A stretch of DNA of 64,000 bases from Streptomyces sp. NBC_00193. GTDB lineage: Bacteria > Actinomycetota > Actinomycetes > Streptomycetales > Streptomycetaceae. A model generated the notes under the pieces. The model worked only from the letters and a program-made list of their open reading frames with translations. It searched no databases and was not told the origin of the DNA. The stretch covers positions 62,001 through 126,000 of the forward strand of contig NZ_JAPEMM010000003.1 of assembly GCF_026342735.1 (NCBI RefSeq), read 5' to 3'. The translations under genes and the position numbers were made by a program. This document shows, in pieces, positions 50,985 through 59,718 of this stretch (the stretch's first letter is position 1; every line of letters begins with the position of its first letter).

Positions 50985-50996
50985 CCTTCGCGAAGG
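50985..50996 (+). promoter_or_regulatory. ARE-like dyad before the PaaK-like gene
   Basis: CCTTCG-CGAAGG is a perfect 12-bp dyad. The core pattern ACCTT-N4-AAGG is the same as in the dyad between afsA and the receptor, though the outer arms are not conserved. It lies about 45 bp upstream of the ligase start and could be a second receptor site. Confidence 0.45.
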
Positions 50997-51041
50997 AATG
51001 ATTTTCTGGCCAAGTACGACGAGGGAGAAGGGGGAACTCCG

Positions 51042-52268
51042 ATGGCCGCCCACGCGGGCCCACTGTTTGCAGCCGAGCCGGCCCAGGAAGAGGCACAAGC
51101 GCTCGCGAGGGCGCTGGGGGTGCTCCTGCGGCGCGCTGCGCGCGTTCCCTCCCTCGCCGTCAAGTACGAGCCCTACCTGGAGATCGGCACGGCCGTAGCG
51201 CTGACGGACCTTCCCGTACTGACCCGGTGCGACCTGACCCGGGCGACCAAGGAAGCACTCACCCTGCGACAGGTGGACGGGCCCGCGCTGCTGTGGGCCG
51301 AGGGCGGCTCGCTGAGCAAGCCGGAACTGCGCCTGCTGCCCGCGGACATGTCCGCGGCGCAGGTGCGGCGGAGCTGGAACCCCCTGGGCCCGGCGGACGT
51401 GCTGGCCAACCTCCACCCCCTGGACCGGCTCCGGCCCGACCACCACTTCTTCCACCGGTTCGCCGCCGAGTCGGACGCCACGGCCCTCGCCTTCGGACCG
51501 CTGCCCGAGGGGGGCCACGGCGACTGGCCGGAGCTGTTCGGCGGGCTCGGCGTGACCGCGGTGGCCGCTCCCCCGGAGACCGTGGCCCGGCTGCTCGCGG
51601 GCTCCGCCGCGGGCCGGCCGCTGCCGTGGCTGCGCACCCTGCTCCTCGGGGGTGCGACGCACGACGCCACCCCGGACCGGGTCCTCGCGGAGGGCTTTCC
51701 CTACACCGAGGTGTGGCGCCTGTACGGGTCACCGGCCGCCGGGACCATCGGACAGCGCGGGCCCGAGTGCCTGGCGGACGTCTACCACCCGCTGCCGTAC
51801 CAGCACGTGGAGGTCGTCGAGGGCCGGCTGCTGGTGACGACCCTGGACCACGTGCGCCACCCGCCGCTGATCCGGTACGAGACCCAGGACCGCGGCGAGT
51901 ACGCCCACTGCGTCTGCGGCCGTCCGGGGCCGGCCGTGCGGGTGTTCAGCCCGGCGGAGCCCTTCTTCCACTTCCACGGCCGCACCGTGTCCGCACGGGA
52001 ACTGGCCGAACTCGCCGTGGCCACCGGCGAGGTCACCGCCGCGCAGGTGGCGGTGAGCAAGGACGGCCGGCAGGACCGGGTCCAGCTGCGGGTGCGGCTG
52101 GCACCCGGCGTTCCCGACGACCACCACACCCGGGAATGGATCCGCTACCGGGTCCTGGAGAACCACCTCGTCCTGGCGTCCTGCGTGAGCGCGCAGCCCG
52201 ACACCTTCGAAGTGGTCGCGGTCGACGCGCTGACCGGTACGTCCGCCCTGGTGCCCGGCGGGTTCTGA
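51042..52268 (+). CDS. PaaK-like acyl/aryl-CoA ligase family protein
   Basis: A 408-residue protein related to phenylacetate-CoA ligase-type adenylating enzymes: LLLGGATHDATPDRV, TEVWRLYGSPAAGTIGQRG (PaaK-like A5 region), LLVTTLDHVRHPPLIRYETQ and the C-terminal RTVSARELAELA. The usual N-terminal P-loop (SSGTTG) is degenerate: the matching place reads LWAEGGSLSKPE, so activity is not assured. AGGGGGA precedes the ATG. The substrate is unknown. It is followed by an MDR reductase gene. Confidence 0.7.
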   Translation: MAAHAGPLFAAEPAQEEAQALARALGVLLRRAARVPSLAVKYEPYLEIGTAVALTDLPVLTRCDLTRATKEALTLRQVDGPALLWAEGGSLSKPELRLLPADMSAAQVRRSWNPLGPADVLANLHPLDRLRPDHHFFHRFAAESDATALAFGPLPEGGHGDWPELFGGLGVTAVAAPPETVARLLAGSAAGRPLPWLRTLLLGGATHDATPDRVLAEGFPYTEVWRLYGSPAAGTIGQRGPECLADVYHPLPYQHVEVVEGRLLVTTLDHVRHPPLIRYETQDRGEYAHCVCGRPGPAVRVFSPAEPFFHFHGRTVSARELAELAVATGEVTAAQVAVSKDGRQDRVQLRVRLAPGVPDDHHTREWIRYRVLENHLVLASCVSAQPDTFEVVAVDALTGTSALVPGGF

Positions 52269-52317
52269 CCTCCGGGCGATTCACCCGCGAAAACCCGTAC
52301 GTATGAGAGGAACGGCC

Positions 52318-53172
52318 ATGTTCGAACAGCCCACCCCCCAGCAGGACTCCGTCATCACGCAGGCCGGGGACGAGATCGTCGTCGCGGTCCGCGCGGTCGC
52401 CCCCGAGTTCGACGAAATGATCAGGGCGGAGCCGCTCCCGGAGGGCTGGCTGCCCGGCTGGGACGTCGCCGGCGTCGTCCTGCGATCGGCTCCCGAGGGG
52501 TTCGGCCCGCAGCCGGGCGACCGCGTGGTGGGCGTGGCCACCGGCATGGAGTGGGCGCCCCTGCTCGCGCTGCCCACCGAGTACGCCGTCGTCCTGCCCG
52601 ACCACGTGAGCTTCGAGCAGGCCGCCGCGCTGCGGGTGGCGGTGCTGACCGCGCTGCGGCTGGTGCGCAGCGCGGGCTCGCTGGCCGGGCGCCGGGTGCT
52701 GGTCACCGGTGCGGAGCACGGGATCGGGCACCTCCTGGTGGAGCTCACCGCGGCGCTGCGCGCCGAGGTGACGGCCGTGGTCCAGGACCCGCGGGAGGCC
52801 GACCGGGTGGTGGCCCTGGGCGCGGCCCAGGTCGTGACCGACTGCGCGGACGCGGACGGCCCCTTCGACGTGGTGTACGAAGCGGTGACGGGGAACGCCG
52901 CCTTGGCCGGGCAGGGCCTCGTCGCGGACGGCGGGGTGGTGTTCCTGTACGAGAGCTTCGCCGCCAACGGCGCCGACATCAGCTTCTTCCGGTTCTTCGG
53001 CGGGCCCGAGCAGGCGGGGCTGCGGCACTTCGTGTTCCGTACCGCGACTCCCGCCGACCACGAACTCGCGCAGATGCTGGACCTGCTGACGACGGGCGAG
53101 CTGTCCCTCGGCGCCGCCGCGCCGACCGCAGCGCCGGCCGCCGGGGGGTTCCGCCTCACCGGGGCGTGGTAG
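52318..53172 (+). CDS. MDR-family NADPH:quinone reductase-like protein
   Basis: A 284-residue zinc-free medium-chain dehydrogenase/reductase with GWDVAGVVLR and PGDRVVGVAT in the catalytic domain, then the nucleotide-binding segment RRVLVTGAEHGIGHLLVEL. AGGA is 8 nt before the ATG at 52318. An enoyl- or butenolide-type double-bond reduction near the butyrolactone genes is possible, but not shown. Confidence 0.8.
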   Translation: MFEQPTPQQDSVITQAGDEIVVAVRAVAPEFDEMIRAEPLPEGWLPGWDVAGVVLRSAPEGFGPQPGDRVVGVATGMEWAPLLALPTEYAVVLPDHVSFEQAAALRVAVLTALRLVRSAGSLAGRRVLVTGAEHGIGHLLVELTAALRAEVTAVVQDPREADRVVALGAAQVVTDCADADGPFDVVYEAVTGNAALAGQGLVADGGVVFLYESFAANGADISFFRFFGGPEQAGLRHFVFRTATPADHELAQMLDLLTTGELSLGAAAPTAAPAAGGFRLTGAW

Positions 53173-53182
53173 GGCGGCCGGG

Positions 53183-53305
53183 TCAGTCGATGCCCCGCCA
53201 GATGTGCTGCTCCAGGTCGTCGCCCTCGTCCTCACCGGCCAGCAGCGGTCTCGGGGCGCGGCCTTCGGCGGCGAGCGGGGCTTCGGATGGGGAACGGTGT
53301 TCCAC
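53183..53305 (-). CDS. Small acidic protein (40 residues)
   Basis: A short minus-strand frame starting GTG at 53305 with AAGGGA about 8 nt upstream, encoding VEHRSPSEAPLAAEGRAPRP followed by an acidic stretch AGEDEGDDLEQHIW and RGID. Almost every codon ends in G or C, as in real genes here. It lies convergent to the MDR gene and divergent from the MarR gene, next to its control region. The function is unknown; a small regulator or peptide precursor is possible. Confidence 0.5.
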   Translation of the reverse strand: MEHRSPSEAPLAAEGRAPRPLLAGEDEGDDLEQHIWRGID

Positions 53306-53353
53306 GCTGGACTTCCCTTCGGACGAGACGGCTCCTGCGACACGGAGAGTACA

Positions 53354-53470
53354 TAAGATATCTACACACCCTAAGATATCGAATAAATAAGGAGGCCGTC
53401 CGTGCGGCGGCTCCGGAGGGAGCGCGTTCCGCGGAAGAAGCCGCAGGAGTCGTATATCACTAAGAGATAT
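53354..53470 (+). promoter_or_regulatory. MarR gene control region with three box-like dyads
   Basis: TAAGATATCTA (53354-53364) and TAAGATATC (53372-53380) resemble the shared TAAGA-N2-TCTTA box. Another dyad, ATATC-N7-GATAT (53454-53470), ends 18 bp before the MarR start. Together they suggest autoregulation by the MarR protein. Confidence 0.55.
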
Positions 53471-53488
53471 GCGGGTAACCTGGGGTTC

Positions 53489-53950
53489 ATGGAGTCGTCG
53501 TCACGCGAGCGCCTGGGGCGCCACATCAAGCAGGTCGAGCAGGAACTGACCTCCGCCAAGCACGTGGCCCTGCGCCCCTTCAAGATCAACGTCCCGCAGT
53601 ACAGCGTGCTGTACGCGCTGCTGCAGGAGCCCGGCCTCTCGGGCGCCGTGCTGGCGCGGCGCTGCATGGTCACCCCCCAGACCATGTCCTCGGTCCTCTC
53701 GACCCTGGAGAGCCACGCCCTGGTCGAGCGCAAGCCGCATCCGGTGCACAGCCACATCCTGGAGGCGCGGCTGACCCGCAGCGGCCGGTCGCTGATCGCC
53801 AAGGCCGACGCCGCCGTCGCCGAGGTCGAGCAGCTGCTGACGGACTGCTTCGACAACGCGGAGGAGAAGCGGTTCCTGGAGTACCTGGAACGGTGCTCCC
53901 AGGCGCTGGCCGCGCGGCCGGCCGCGGGGACCAAGAAGGCGAGCGGCTGA
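53489..53950 (+). CDS. MarR-family transcriptional regulator
   Basis: A 153-residue winged-helix regulator: the helices QYSVLYALLQEPGLSGAVLA and VTPQTMSSVLSTLESHALVE form the HTH, and the wing is VERKPHPVHSHILEARLT. I start it at ATG 53489 because the upstream in-frame region contains the putative operator and promoter. It is the only regulator among the genes that share the 15-bp box, so it is their likely controller. The ligand is unknown. Confidence 0.85.
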   Translation: MESSSRERLGRHIKQVEQELTSAKHVALRPFKINVPQYSVLYALLQEPGLSGAVLARRCMVTPQTMSSVLSTLESHALVERKPHPVHSHILEARLTRSGRSLIAKADAAVAEVEQLLTDCFDNAEEKRFLEYLERCSQALAARPAAGTKKASG

Positions 53951-54026
53951 GGCCGCGCCCGCCGCGGGCGGGCGGGCACCGACGGGCCGAGTCACCTCTC
54001 CCTGAGAGTCAGAGTTCTTGCAGATA

Positions 54027-54038
54027 TAAGATCTCTTA
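54027..54038 (+). promoter_or_regulatory. MarR-type box upstream of malic enzyme gene
   Basis: TAAGA-TC-TCTTA inside the 15-bp word shared with the 43.6-kb and 58.1-kb sites. TTGCAG lies immediately before it and TACAGT 17 nt after TTGCAG, so the box would fill the spacer of a promoter for the 54098 gene. Confidence 0.7.
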
Positions 54039-54097
54039 CATACAGTGAGGGGCGAACGGGCATCTCGTGATGCCTACGGTCGACTCGAGGAACCCTC

Positions 54098-55291
54098 ATG
54101 TCTGCAACCCCCGCCCCCACCCCCTCCTCCGCCCTCGACGAGGATCCGGTCTTCGCGCTGCACCGCGGCGGAAAGATGGCCGTCCGGTCCACCGTCGAGG
54201 TCGACACCGCGGAGCAGCTCTCCCTGGCCTACACCCCGGGCGTCGCCCGGGTGTGCACGGCGATAGCGGAAGACCCCTCCCTGGCCGACGAGTACACGTG
54301 GGCCTCGCGCACCGTGGCCGTGGTCACCGACGGCACCGCCGTCCTGGGCCTGGGCGACATCGGCCCCACCGCGGCCCTGCCGGTGATGGAGGGCAAGGCG
54401 ATCCTGTTCAAGGAGTTCGCCGACATCGACGCCGTACCGATCTGCCTGGCCACCACCGACGTCGACGCCCTGGTCGAGACCGTCGTCCGGCTCGCCCCCT
54501 CCTTCGGCGGCATCAACCTCGAAGACATCAGCGCCCCGCGCTGCTTCGAGATCGAGGACCGGCTGCGCGCGGCCCTGGACATCCCGGTCTTCCACGACGA
54601 CCAGCACGGCACCGCGATCGTCGCCCTGGCCGCGCTGCGCAACGCCGCCCGGTTCACCGGCCGCGAGCTGTCCGAACTGCGCGCCGTGGTGGCGGGCGCC
54701 GGCGCCTCCGGCATCGCGGTCAGCCGCATCCTGATCGAGGCGGGCATCGGCGACATCGCCGTCGCCGACAGCAAGGGGATGCTGCACACCGACCGCGAGG
54801 ACCTCAACCCCGTCAAGGCCGCCCTGGCGCTGGACAGCAACGCCGCGGGCTACACCGGCTCGGTGGAGCAGGCGCTCCGGGGCGCCGACGTCTTCATCGG
54901 CCTGTCCGGTGCGACGGTCGCCGAGTCCGCGATCGCCACGATGGCCGAGGGCGCGATCGTCTTCGCGCTGTCCAACCCCACGCCCGAGGTGGCCCCCGCG
55001 GTCGCCGCGCAGTACGCGCGGATCGTCGCCACCGGGCGCAGCGACTTCCCCAACCAGATCAACAACGTGCTGGCCTTCCCCGGCATCTTCCGCGGCGCGT
55101 TCGACGCGCGGGCGACGACCGTGACCGAGGGCATGAAGCTCGCCGCGGCCGAGGCCATCGCGGACGTCATCGGCGCGGACGAGCTGCGCGCCGACTACAT
55201 CGTGCCGAGCCCCTTCGACGCCCGGGTCGCCCCCGCGGTCGCCGCGGCCGTGGCCGAGCAGGCGCGCCGGGACGGCGTGGCCCGGCGCTGA
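54098..55291 (+). CDS. NAD(P)-dependent malic enzyme
   Basis: Decarboxylates malate to pyruvate with NAD(P)+. The 397-residue short bacterial form has LAYTPGVARVC, DGTAVLGLGDIGPTAALPVM, the metal-binding FEIEDRLRAALDIPVFHDDQ, and the nucleotide site VVAGAGASGIAVS. It is probably a second, regulated copy supplying NADPH or pyruvate, since it carries the MarR-type box. It is followed at 56 bp by an alcohol dehydrogenase on the same strand. Confidence 0.92.
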   Translation: MSATPAPTPSSALDEDPVFALHRGGKMAVRSTVEVDTAEQLSLAYTPGVARVCTAIAEDPSLADEYTWASRTVAVVTDGTAVLGLGDIGPTAALPVMEGKAILFKEFADIDAVPICLATTDVDALVETVVRLAPSFGGINLEDISAPRCFEIEDRLRAALDIPVFHDDQHGTAIVALAALRNAARFTGRELSELRAVVAGAGASGIAVSRILIEAGIGDIAVADSKGMLHTDREDLNPVKAALALDSNAAGYTGSVEQALRGADVFIGLSGATVAESAIATMAEGAIVFALSNPTPEVAPAVAAQYARIVATGRSDFPNQINNVLAFPGIFRGAFDARATTVTEGMKLAAAEAIADVIGADELRADYIVPSPFDARVAPAVAAAVAEQARRDGVARR

Positions 55292-55347
55292 CCACGGCCC
55301 GGCCCCGCCCGACCATCGCATCCACGAACCGACAGGAGCATCCCCCC

Positions 55348-56397
55348 ATGACCGACCAGGTACCCGCCTACGCGGCCCGGACCCCGGGCGCGCCGCTGGC
55401 GCGCACCACGATCGCGCGCCGCGCGGTGGGCGAGCACGACGTGCTCATCGACATCAAGTACGCCGGCATCTGCCACTCCGACATCCACCAGGCCCGCGAC
55501 GACTGGGGTCCGGGAACCTTCCCGATGGTGCCCGGCCACGAGATCGCGGGAATCGTCGCGGCCACGGGCCCCGGCGTCACCAAGTACGCCGTCGGCGACC
55601 GCGTCGGCGTCGGCTGCTTCGTCGACTCCTGCCGTCGTTGCGAGAACTGCCGGCAGGGCCGGGAGCAGTTCTGCCTCGAGGGCGTGACCTTCACCTACAA
55701 CAGCCTCGACAAGAACGGCGAGCCCACCCACGGCGGGTACAGCAGCCGCATCGTGGTGGACGAGAACTACGTCCTGGGCATTCCCGAGGGCATCGCGCTG
55801 GACGTCGCCGCCCCGCTGCTGTGCGCGGGCATCACCCTGTACTCCCCGCTCGCGCGCTGGAAGGCCGGACCGGGCAAGAACGTCGCGATCATCGGGCTCG
55901 GCGGGCTCGGCCACATCGGGGTCAAGATCGCGCACGCCCTCGGCGCCGAGGTCACCGTGCTCAGCCAGACGCTGAACAAGCGCGACGACGGGATCCGGCT
56001 GGGCGCGGACCACTTCCACGCCACGAACGACCCGGAGACCTTCACCAAGCTCGCGGGCTCCTTCGACCTGATCGTCTCGACGGTCTCCGCGACGCTCGAC
56101 ATGGACGCGTACCTGGGCCTGCTGAAGACCGACGGCGCGCTGGTCAACGTCGGCGCCCCCGCGCTCCCGAACTCGGTGAGCATGCACTCGCTGATCGGCG
56201 GCAACAAGACCCTCGCCGGCTCGATGATCGGCGGCATCGCGGAGACCCAGGAGATGCTGGACTTCTGCGCCGCGCGCGGTCTGGGCACGGAGATCGAGGT
56301 GATCTCCGCGGAGCAGATCAACGAGGCCTACGAGCGGGTCACCGCCAGCGACGTCCGCTTCCGCTTCGTGATCGACGCGGCGACGTTCGCCGCCTAG
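55348..56397 (+). CDS. Zinc-dependent NAD(P)H alcohol dehydrogenase (CAD/YahK type)
   Basis: A 349-residue zinc MDR alcohol/aldehyde reductase. The catalytic zinc ligand Cys is in GICHSDIH and the His-Glu in PGHEIAG. The structural zinc Cys are in CRRCENCRQGREQFC, and the nucleotide loop is IGLGGLGHIGVKIA. This group reduces aromatic and aliphatic aldehydes with NADPH. AGGAG is upstream. With malic enzyme making NADPH, the pair looks like an aldehyde detoxification or reduction unit (inference). Confidence 0.9.
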   Translation: MTDQVPAYAARTPGAPLARTTIARRAVGEHDVLIDIKYAGICHSDIHQARDDWGPGTFPMVPGHEIAGIVAATGPGVTKYAVGDRVGVGCFVDSCRRCENCRQGREQFCLEGVTFTYNSLDKNGEPTHGGYSSRIVVDENYVLGIPEGIALDVAAPLLCAGITLYSPLARWKAGPGKNVAIIGLGGLGHIGVKIAHALGAEVTVLSQTLNKRDDGIRLGADHFHATNDPETFTKLAGSFDLIVSTVSATLDMDAYLGLLKTDGALVNVGAPALPNSVSMHSLIGGNKTLAGSMIGGIAETQEMLDFCAARGLGTEIEVISAEQINEAYERVTASDVRFRFVIDAATFAA

Positions 56398-56472
56398 GAC
56401 CGCCGCCGCGGGCTGCCCGGGGCCCGTCTCCGGGCAGCCCGCGCACGCATGACGCACCGTGAGGAGAGACCC

Positions 56473-56784
56473 GTGTACCACATCGCCGTGTCCTTCGACG
56501 TGCCCGCCGAACGGCGTGAGCAGTTCGTCGCCGCCGCGCTCGTCGACGGCAGGGACTCGCTGGCCGACGAGCCGGGGACCCGCCGCTTCGAGCTGATCGA
56601 GGACGCGCAGGACCCGAACCGCTTCTACCTGAACGAGGCCTACACCGACGAGGCCGCCTTCGACGCCCACTGCGCCGGGGAGCACTTCGCCCGGTTCTTC
56701 GCGGTGATCGAGGAGTTCGCCCGGGGCCCGGTGTGGCTGATCCGCGGCACCCGGGTGGAGCAGGCCGCCGCGGTCTCCGCCTGA
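56473..56784 (+). CDS. ABM-domain (antibiotic biosynthesis monooxygenase-like) protein
   Basis: A 103-residue dimeric ferredoxin-like fold protein: YHIAVSFDVPAERREQFVAA, EPGTRRFELIEDAQDPNRFY, and HFARFFAVIEEF. The family covers quinone-forming monooxygenases and heme or autoinducer-processing proteins such as LsrG. GTG at 56473 is preferred for GGAG 6 nt upstream; ATG at 56449 is the alternative. It is the third gene of the malic enzyme/ADH operon. Confidence 0.8.
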   Translation: MYHIAVSFDVPAERREQFVAAALVDGRDSLADEPGTRRFELIEDAQDPNRFYLNEAYTDEAAFDAHCAGEHFARFFAVIEEFARGPVWLIRGTRVEQAAAVSA

Positions 56785-56796
56785 TCCCTGCGCGCA

Positions 56797-56843
56797 CACG
56801 TGAGACGGGCCCGGTGTGGGTGACACCGGGCCCGTCTCACGTG
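56797..56843. terminator. Strong bidirectional terminator
   Basis: A perfect 21-bp stem (56797-56817 with 56823-56843, starting CACGTGAGACGGGCCC) with a 5-nt loop lies between convergent genes. Confidence 0.88.
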
Positions 56844-56870
56844 GGGGGCGGGGCGGGTGCCCGCCCCGGC

Positions 56871-58058
56871 TCAGGACAGCAGCAGCATCGCGAAGCCCAC
56901 GACCAGCGCGGGGAACGTGGTCAGCACCGCGGTCAGCAGCGCCGCCCGGCCGTCCCGGGCGATCAGCGGAAGGAGCGCGTCCCCGTCCTGGCTGACCGCG
57001 TTGGCGACCAGGGTGGACAGCGGCGCGACGCCGGCGATGTACAGGGCGGTGAAGGCGATCTGCACCGCGCAGCCCGGGATCAGCCCGATGGCGGCGCCGA
57101 CCAGGACGCCCAGCCAGCCCTGCAGGGGCAGTTGGCTGCCGTCGAAGCCGGTGAGCGTGTGGACCAGGGACCACAGGACGTAGATGGCGGAGACCCAGAC
57201 CACGATCATGGCGAACTCGTGCGCCCCGGCGGCCAGCGCGAGTCCGGGCCGCTGCGGTGAGATGCCGTCGTCGTGCTGGGGCTTGCCCCGCTGGGCGACC
57301 ATGACGGCGGCGGCGGTCAGCGTGCCGAGGCAGCCGAGGATCAGGTACAGGTTGTAGCCGCCCGTGAGCCGCGTCAGGGTCTGCTCGTCGACCAGCTGGA
57401 ACGCGAGGGGCACCGCGACGAGGGAAGCGACGCCGGCCACCCACCACAGCGTCAGCGTGAGCGGGCCCAGCGGTGCGGGCTCGGGTACGGCGGGCTCGGG
57501 TACGGCGGCGACGGAACCGGTACGGGCCGGGGAACCGTGCTTGCCGCGGGAGCCGCCCGAGACGGTCCCACCGGAGCCGGAGCCGGAGCCGGAGCCCACG
57601 AGCACCAGCTCCCGGACCATCGCGGGAGTCTCGGCGCGGGACTCCTTGCCCCGCTTGGCGAAGCGCTCGGGCGTCAGCCGCAGCGCGTCCACCAGGTAAC
57701 CGGTGACCAGGCCGGTGGCGAAGAGCAGCAGGTGCACCTTGAGCGCCATCAGGGGCTTGGCGGCGAAGATCACCCAGGAGGAGTCGCCCATCGTCGCGGT
57801 CACGCCGGCGACGACGGTGCCGAACGAGACCGTCCCCCGGGTGTACAGCGGCGTCAGCAGCAGCGCGCCCGCGCAACCGGGCGAGACACCGAGCAGTGCG
57901 CCCACCAGCGGCCCGACCCTGCGCCGCTCCTCCAGTACCGCGACCAGCCGGTGTCCGTACCGCCAGCGCAGCCAGGCGAAGGCTCCCACCAGGAGGGCGA
58001 CGAACACGCCGACCTGCATGAAGCCGTCCGCCAGCGGGCGGATCAGGGTCTCGATCAC
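56871..58058 (-). CDS. ArsP_2-like 10-TM putative metal exporter
   Basis: A 395-residue integral membrane protein with two related halves, each having a PGCA signature: SPGCAGALLLTPLYTRGTVS and IPGCAVQIAFTALYIAGVAP. A Gly-Ser-rich cytoplasmic loop (about 155-195) lies between them. This matches the putative ten-helix heavy-metal (manganese or arsenic) exporter family. The substrate is unproven. It is divergent from the cyclase gene with a shared MarR-type box in between; on its own strand TATACT overlaps the box as a -10 element. Confidence 0.8.
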   Translation of the reverse strand: MIETLIRPLADGFMQVGVFVALLVGAFAWLRWRYGHRLVAVLEERRRVGPLVGALLGVSPGCAGALLLTPLYTRGTVSFGTVVAGVTATMGDSSWVIFAAKPLMALKVHLLLFATGLVTGYLVDALRLTPERFAKRGKESRAETPAMVRELVLVGSGSGSGSGGTVSGGSRGKHGSPARTGSVAAVPEPAVPEPAPLGPLTLTLWWVAGVASLVAVPLAFQLVDEQTLTRLTGGYNLYLILGCLGTLTAAAVMVAQRGKPQHDDGISPQRPGLALAAGAHEFAMIVVWVSAIYVLWSLVHTLTGFDGSQLPLQGWLGVLVGAAIGLIPGCAVQIAFTALYIAGVAPLSTLVANAVSQDGDALLPLIARDGRAALLTAVLTTFPALVVGFAMLLLS

Positions 58059-58130
58059 TTGTGGTGCTCCTTGAGCTGAGGGACGGACACACGGCGTCGA
58101 CGGCGCACCGGCGCCGCACGAGAGCTAGTA

Positions 58131-58142
58131 TAAGATCTCTTA
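58131..58142. promoter_or_regulatory. MarR-type box between permease and cyclase genes
   Basis: TAAGA-TC-TCTTA in the same 15-bp context as the other two sites. It lies in a 212-bp divergent intergenic region, 73 bp upstream of the permease start and 129 bp upstream of the cyclase start, and could control both. Confidence 0.7.
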
Positions 58143-58270
58143 CAGCACTTAGAAACCAGAGAGTTGATCGAACTCTGATTCATGGATTACGATCCCCGCA
58201 TTCTTCCCGTCAACTAGACGGCTTATAAGGGACGTTGAGCTGCACGCAGCTCTGCGAGAGGAGCTTCACC

Positions 58271-59239
58271 ATGTGCGGACCTCAGGTCATGCACGCCGTT
58301 TACGGCGACACTTTCTGCGCTGAGCACGACCAGATCCCGACCCGCCAGGCGGGCAGCGAGAACGGCATCCAGACCGCGGGCGAGGCCCGCAGGTCCGGCT
58401 TCGGGGCCGGCACCGGCCGCCGGAAGCTCCTCGGTGTGGCCGGCGCGCTCGGCGCCACGGTCGCCGGCATGGGCCTGCTGGGCTCCAAGCCGGCCGTCGC
58501 CGCCACCTCGGCCGCCGGGAACATCGACAAGCTGTTCTCCCGCGGCCGCCGGGTCGTGGACATGAGCCACCCCTTCGGCACCGACTTCCCCGTCTACCAG
58601 CCCTACGTCGCCTCGCCGAAGATCTGGCAGGTGGCCTCGGTGGACAAGGAGGGCTACAACACCAACCTGCTCACGATCGACGAGCACAGCGGTACGCACA
58701 TGGACGGCCCGAAGCACTTCAGCAACGGCCAGATCACCTCGGACCAGATCGCCGCCGAGGACCTGATCGCCCCCATGGTCATCATCCGGACCGAGGAGCG
58801 CGCCAAGCAGAACCCGGACGCGCTGCTCACCTACGACGACCTGAAGAAGTGGGAGGCCCGCTACGGCCGCATCCCCAAGGGCGCGATCATCTGCATGGAC
58901 AACGGCTGGTACAAGCGCATCCACACGCCGGAGAAGATCTTCAACCGCGACGAGGCGGGCCACCCGCACTTCCCGGGCATCGGCTGGGACGCGGCGGAGT
59001 TCCTCCAGTCGCAGCGCGACGTCGTCGGTGTCGCCACCGACGCCCCGAGCATGGACTCCGGCGCCCACGACGTGATCGACCCCAAGGCGCACAAGATCCT
59101 GCTGCCCACCGGCCACTACGGCATCGAGTGGACCGCCAACATGGACCAGCTGCCGGACAACGGCGCGATCGCCGTCATCGGTCTGCTCAAGCACGTCGGC
59201 GGCTTCAGCGGCCCGGTCCGCATGTTCGGCATCTACTGA
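58271..59239 (+). CDS. Tat-exported cyclase-family (kynurenine formamidase-like) hydrolase
   Basis: A 322-residue protein of the cyclase (KynB-like) metal-dependent hydrolase family. H139, H143 and D145 in EHSGTHMDGPKHF form the metal site, and the fold begins RRVVDMSHPFGTDFPVYQPY. The N-terminal 78 residues hold a twin-arginine signal (R50-R51 in GRRKLLG, then a hydrophobic stretch ending AVAA) after an unusually long N-region with two Cys. GAGAGGAG precedes the ATG. tatA and tatC follow directly, so this is probably their dedicated cargo. Confidence 0.85.
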   Translation: MCGPQVMHAVYGDTFCAEHDQIPTRQAGSENGIQTAGEARRSGFGAGTGRRKLLGVAGALGATVAGMGLLGSKPAVAATSAAGNIDKLFSRGRRVVDMSHPFGTDFPVYQPYVASPKIWQVASVDKEGYNTNLLTIDEHSGTHMDGPKHFSNGQITSDQIAAEDLIAPMVIIRTEERAKQNPDALLTYDDLKKWEARYGRIPKGAIICMDNGWYKRIHTPEKIFNRDEAGHPHFPGIGWDAAEFLQSQRDVVGVATDAPSMDSGAHDVIDPKAHKILLPTGHYGIEWTANMDQLPDNGAIAVIGLLKHVGGFSGPVRMFGIY

Positions 59240-59396
59240 CGCGTCCCGTGACGACGCGTCACGGTTGACGCGTTCGCGCCGAAGCGCACCGCCGGACCCC
59301 CGCGGCAGACCGCAGGGCCCGTCCCTCCGGTCTGCCGCGGACCCCCGCAGACCACGGCACCTCGCTCCAGCCACCCCGCCCGGAAGGCAATCCCTG

Positions 59397-59675
59397 ATGT
59401 TCGGAAAGATCGGCGCCCCCGAGATACTCCTGCTCCTCGTCGCCGTCGTGCTGCTGTTCGGCGCGAAGAAGCTTCCCGACCTGGCGCGGTCGGTGGGCAA
59501 GTCGGCCCGCATCCTCAAGAGCGAGGCCAAGGCGATGAAGACCGACACCGCCCGGCCCCAGGCCCCGGCCGACCCGCCCGGCGACCCCGCGCACCAGGCA
59601 CCGCTCGGCCTGGAAGCCGCCCCGGCTCACGCGGTCGGCCCGCGCGAGCCCGCCGGTGTGACGACACAGCGCTGA
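59397..59675 (+). CDS. tatA: Twin-arginine translocase subunit TatA
   Basis: A 92-residue protein: IGAPEILLLLVAVVLLFGAK is the single membrane helix with the FGAKKLP hinge, followed by an amphipathic helix (DLARSVGKSARILKSEAKAM) and a Pro/Ala-rich tail. It lies 157 bp after the cyclase gene. No tatB is present; TatA may be bifunctional here. Confidence 0.92.
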   Translation: MFGKIGAPEILLLLVAVVLLFGAKKLPDLARSVGKSARILKSEAKAMKTDTARPQAPADPPGDPAHQAPLGLEAAPAHAVGPREPAGVTTQR

Positions 59676-59718
59676 TCCGGAGCGGGCCGCCGCCCGGCCC
59701 GCCGCACGAGATGGGGAC

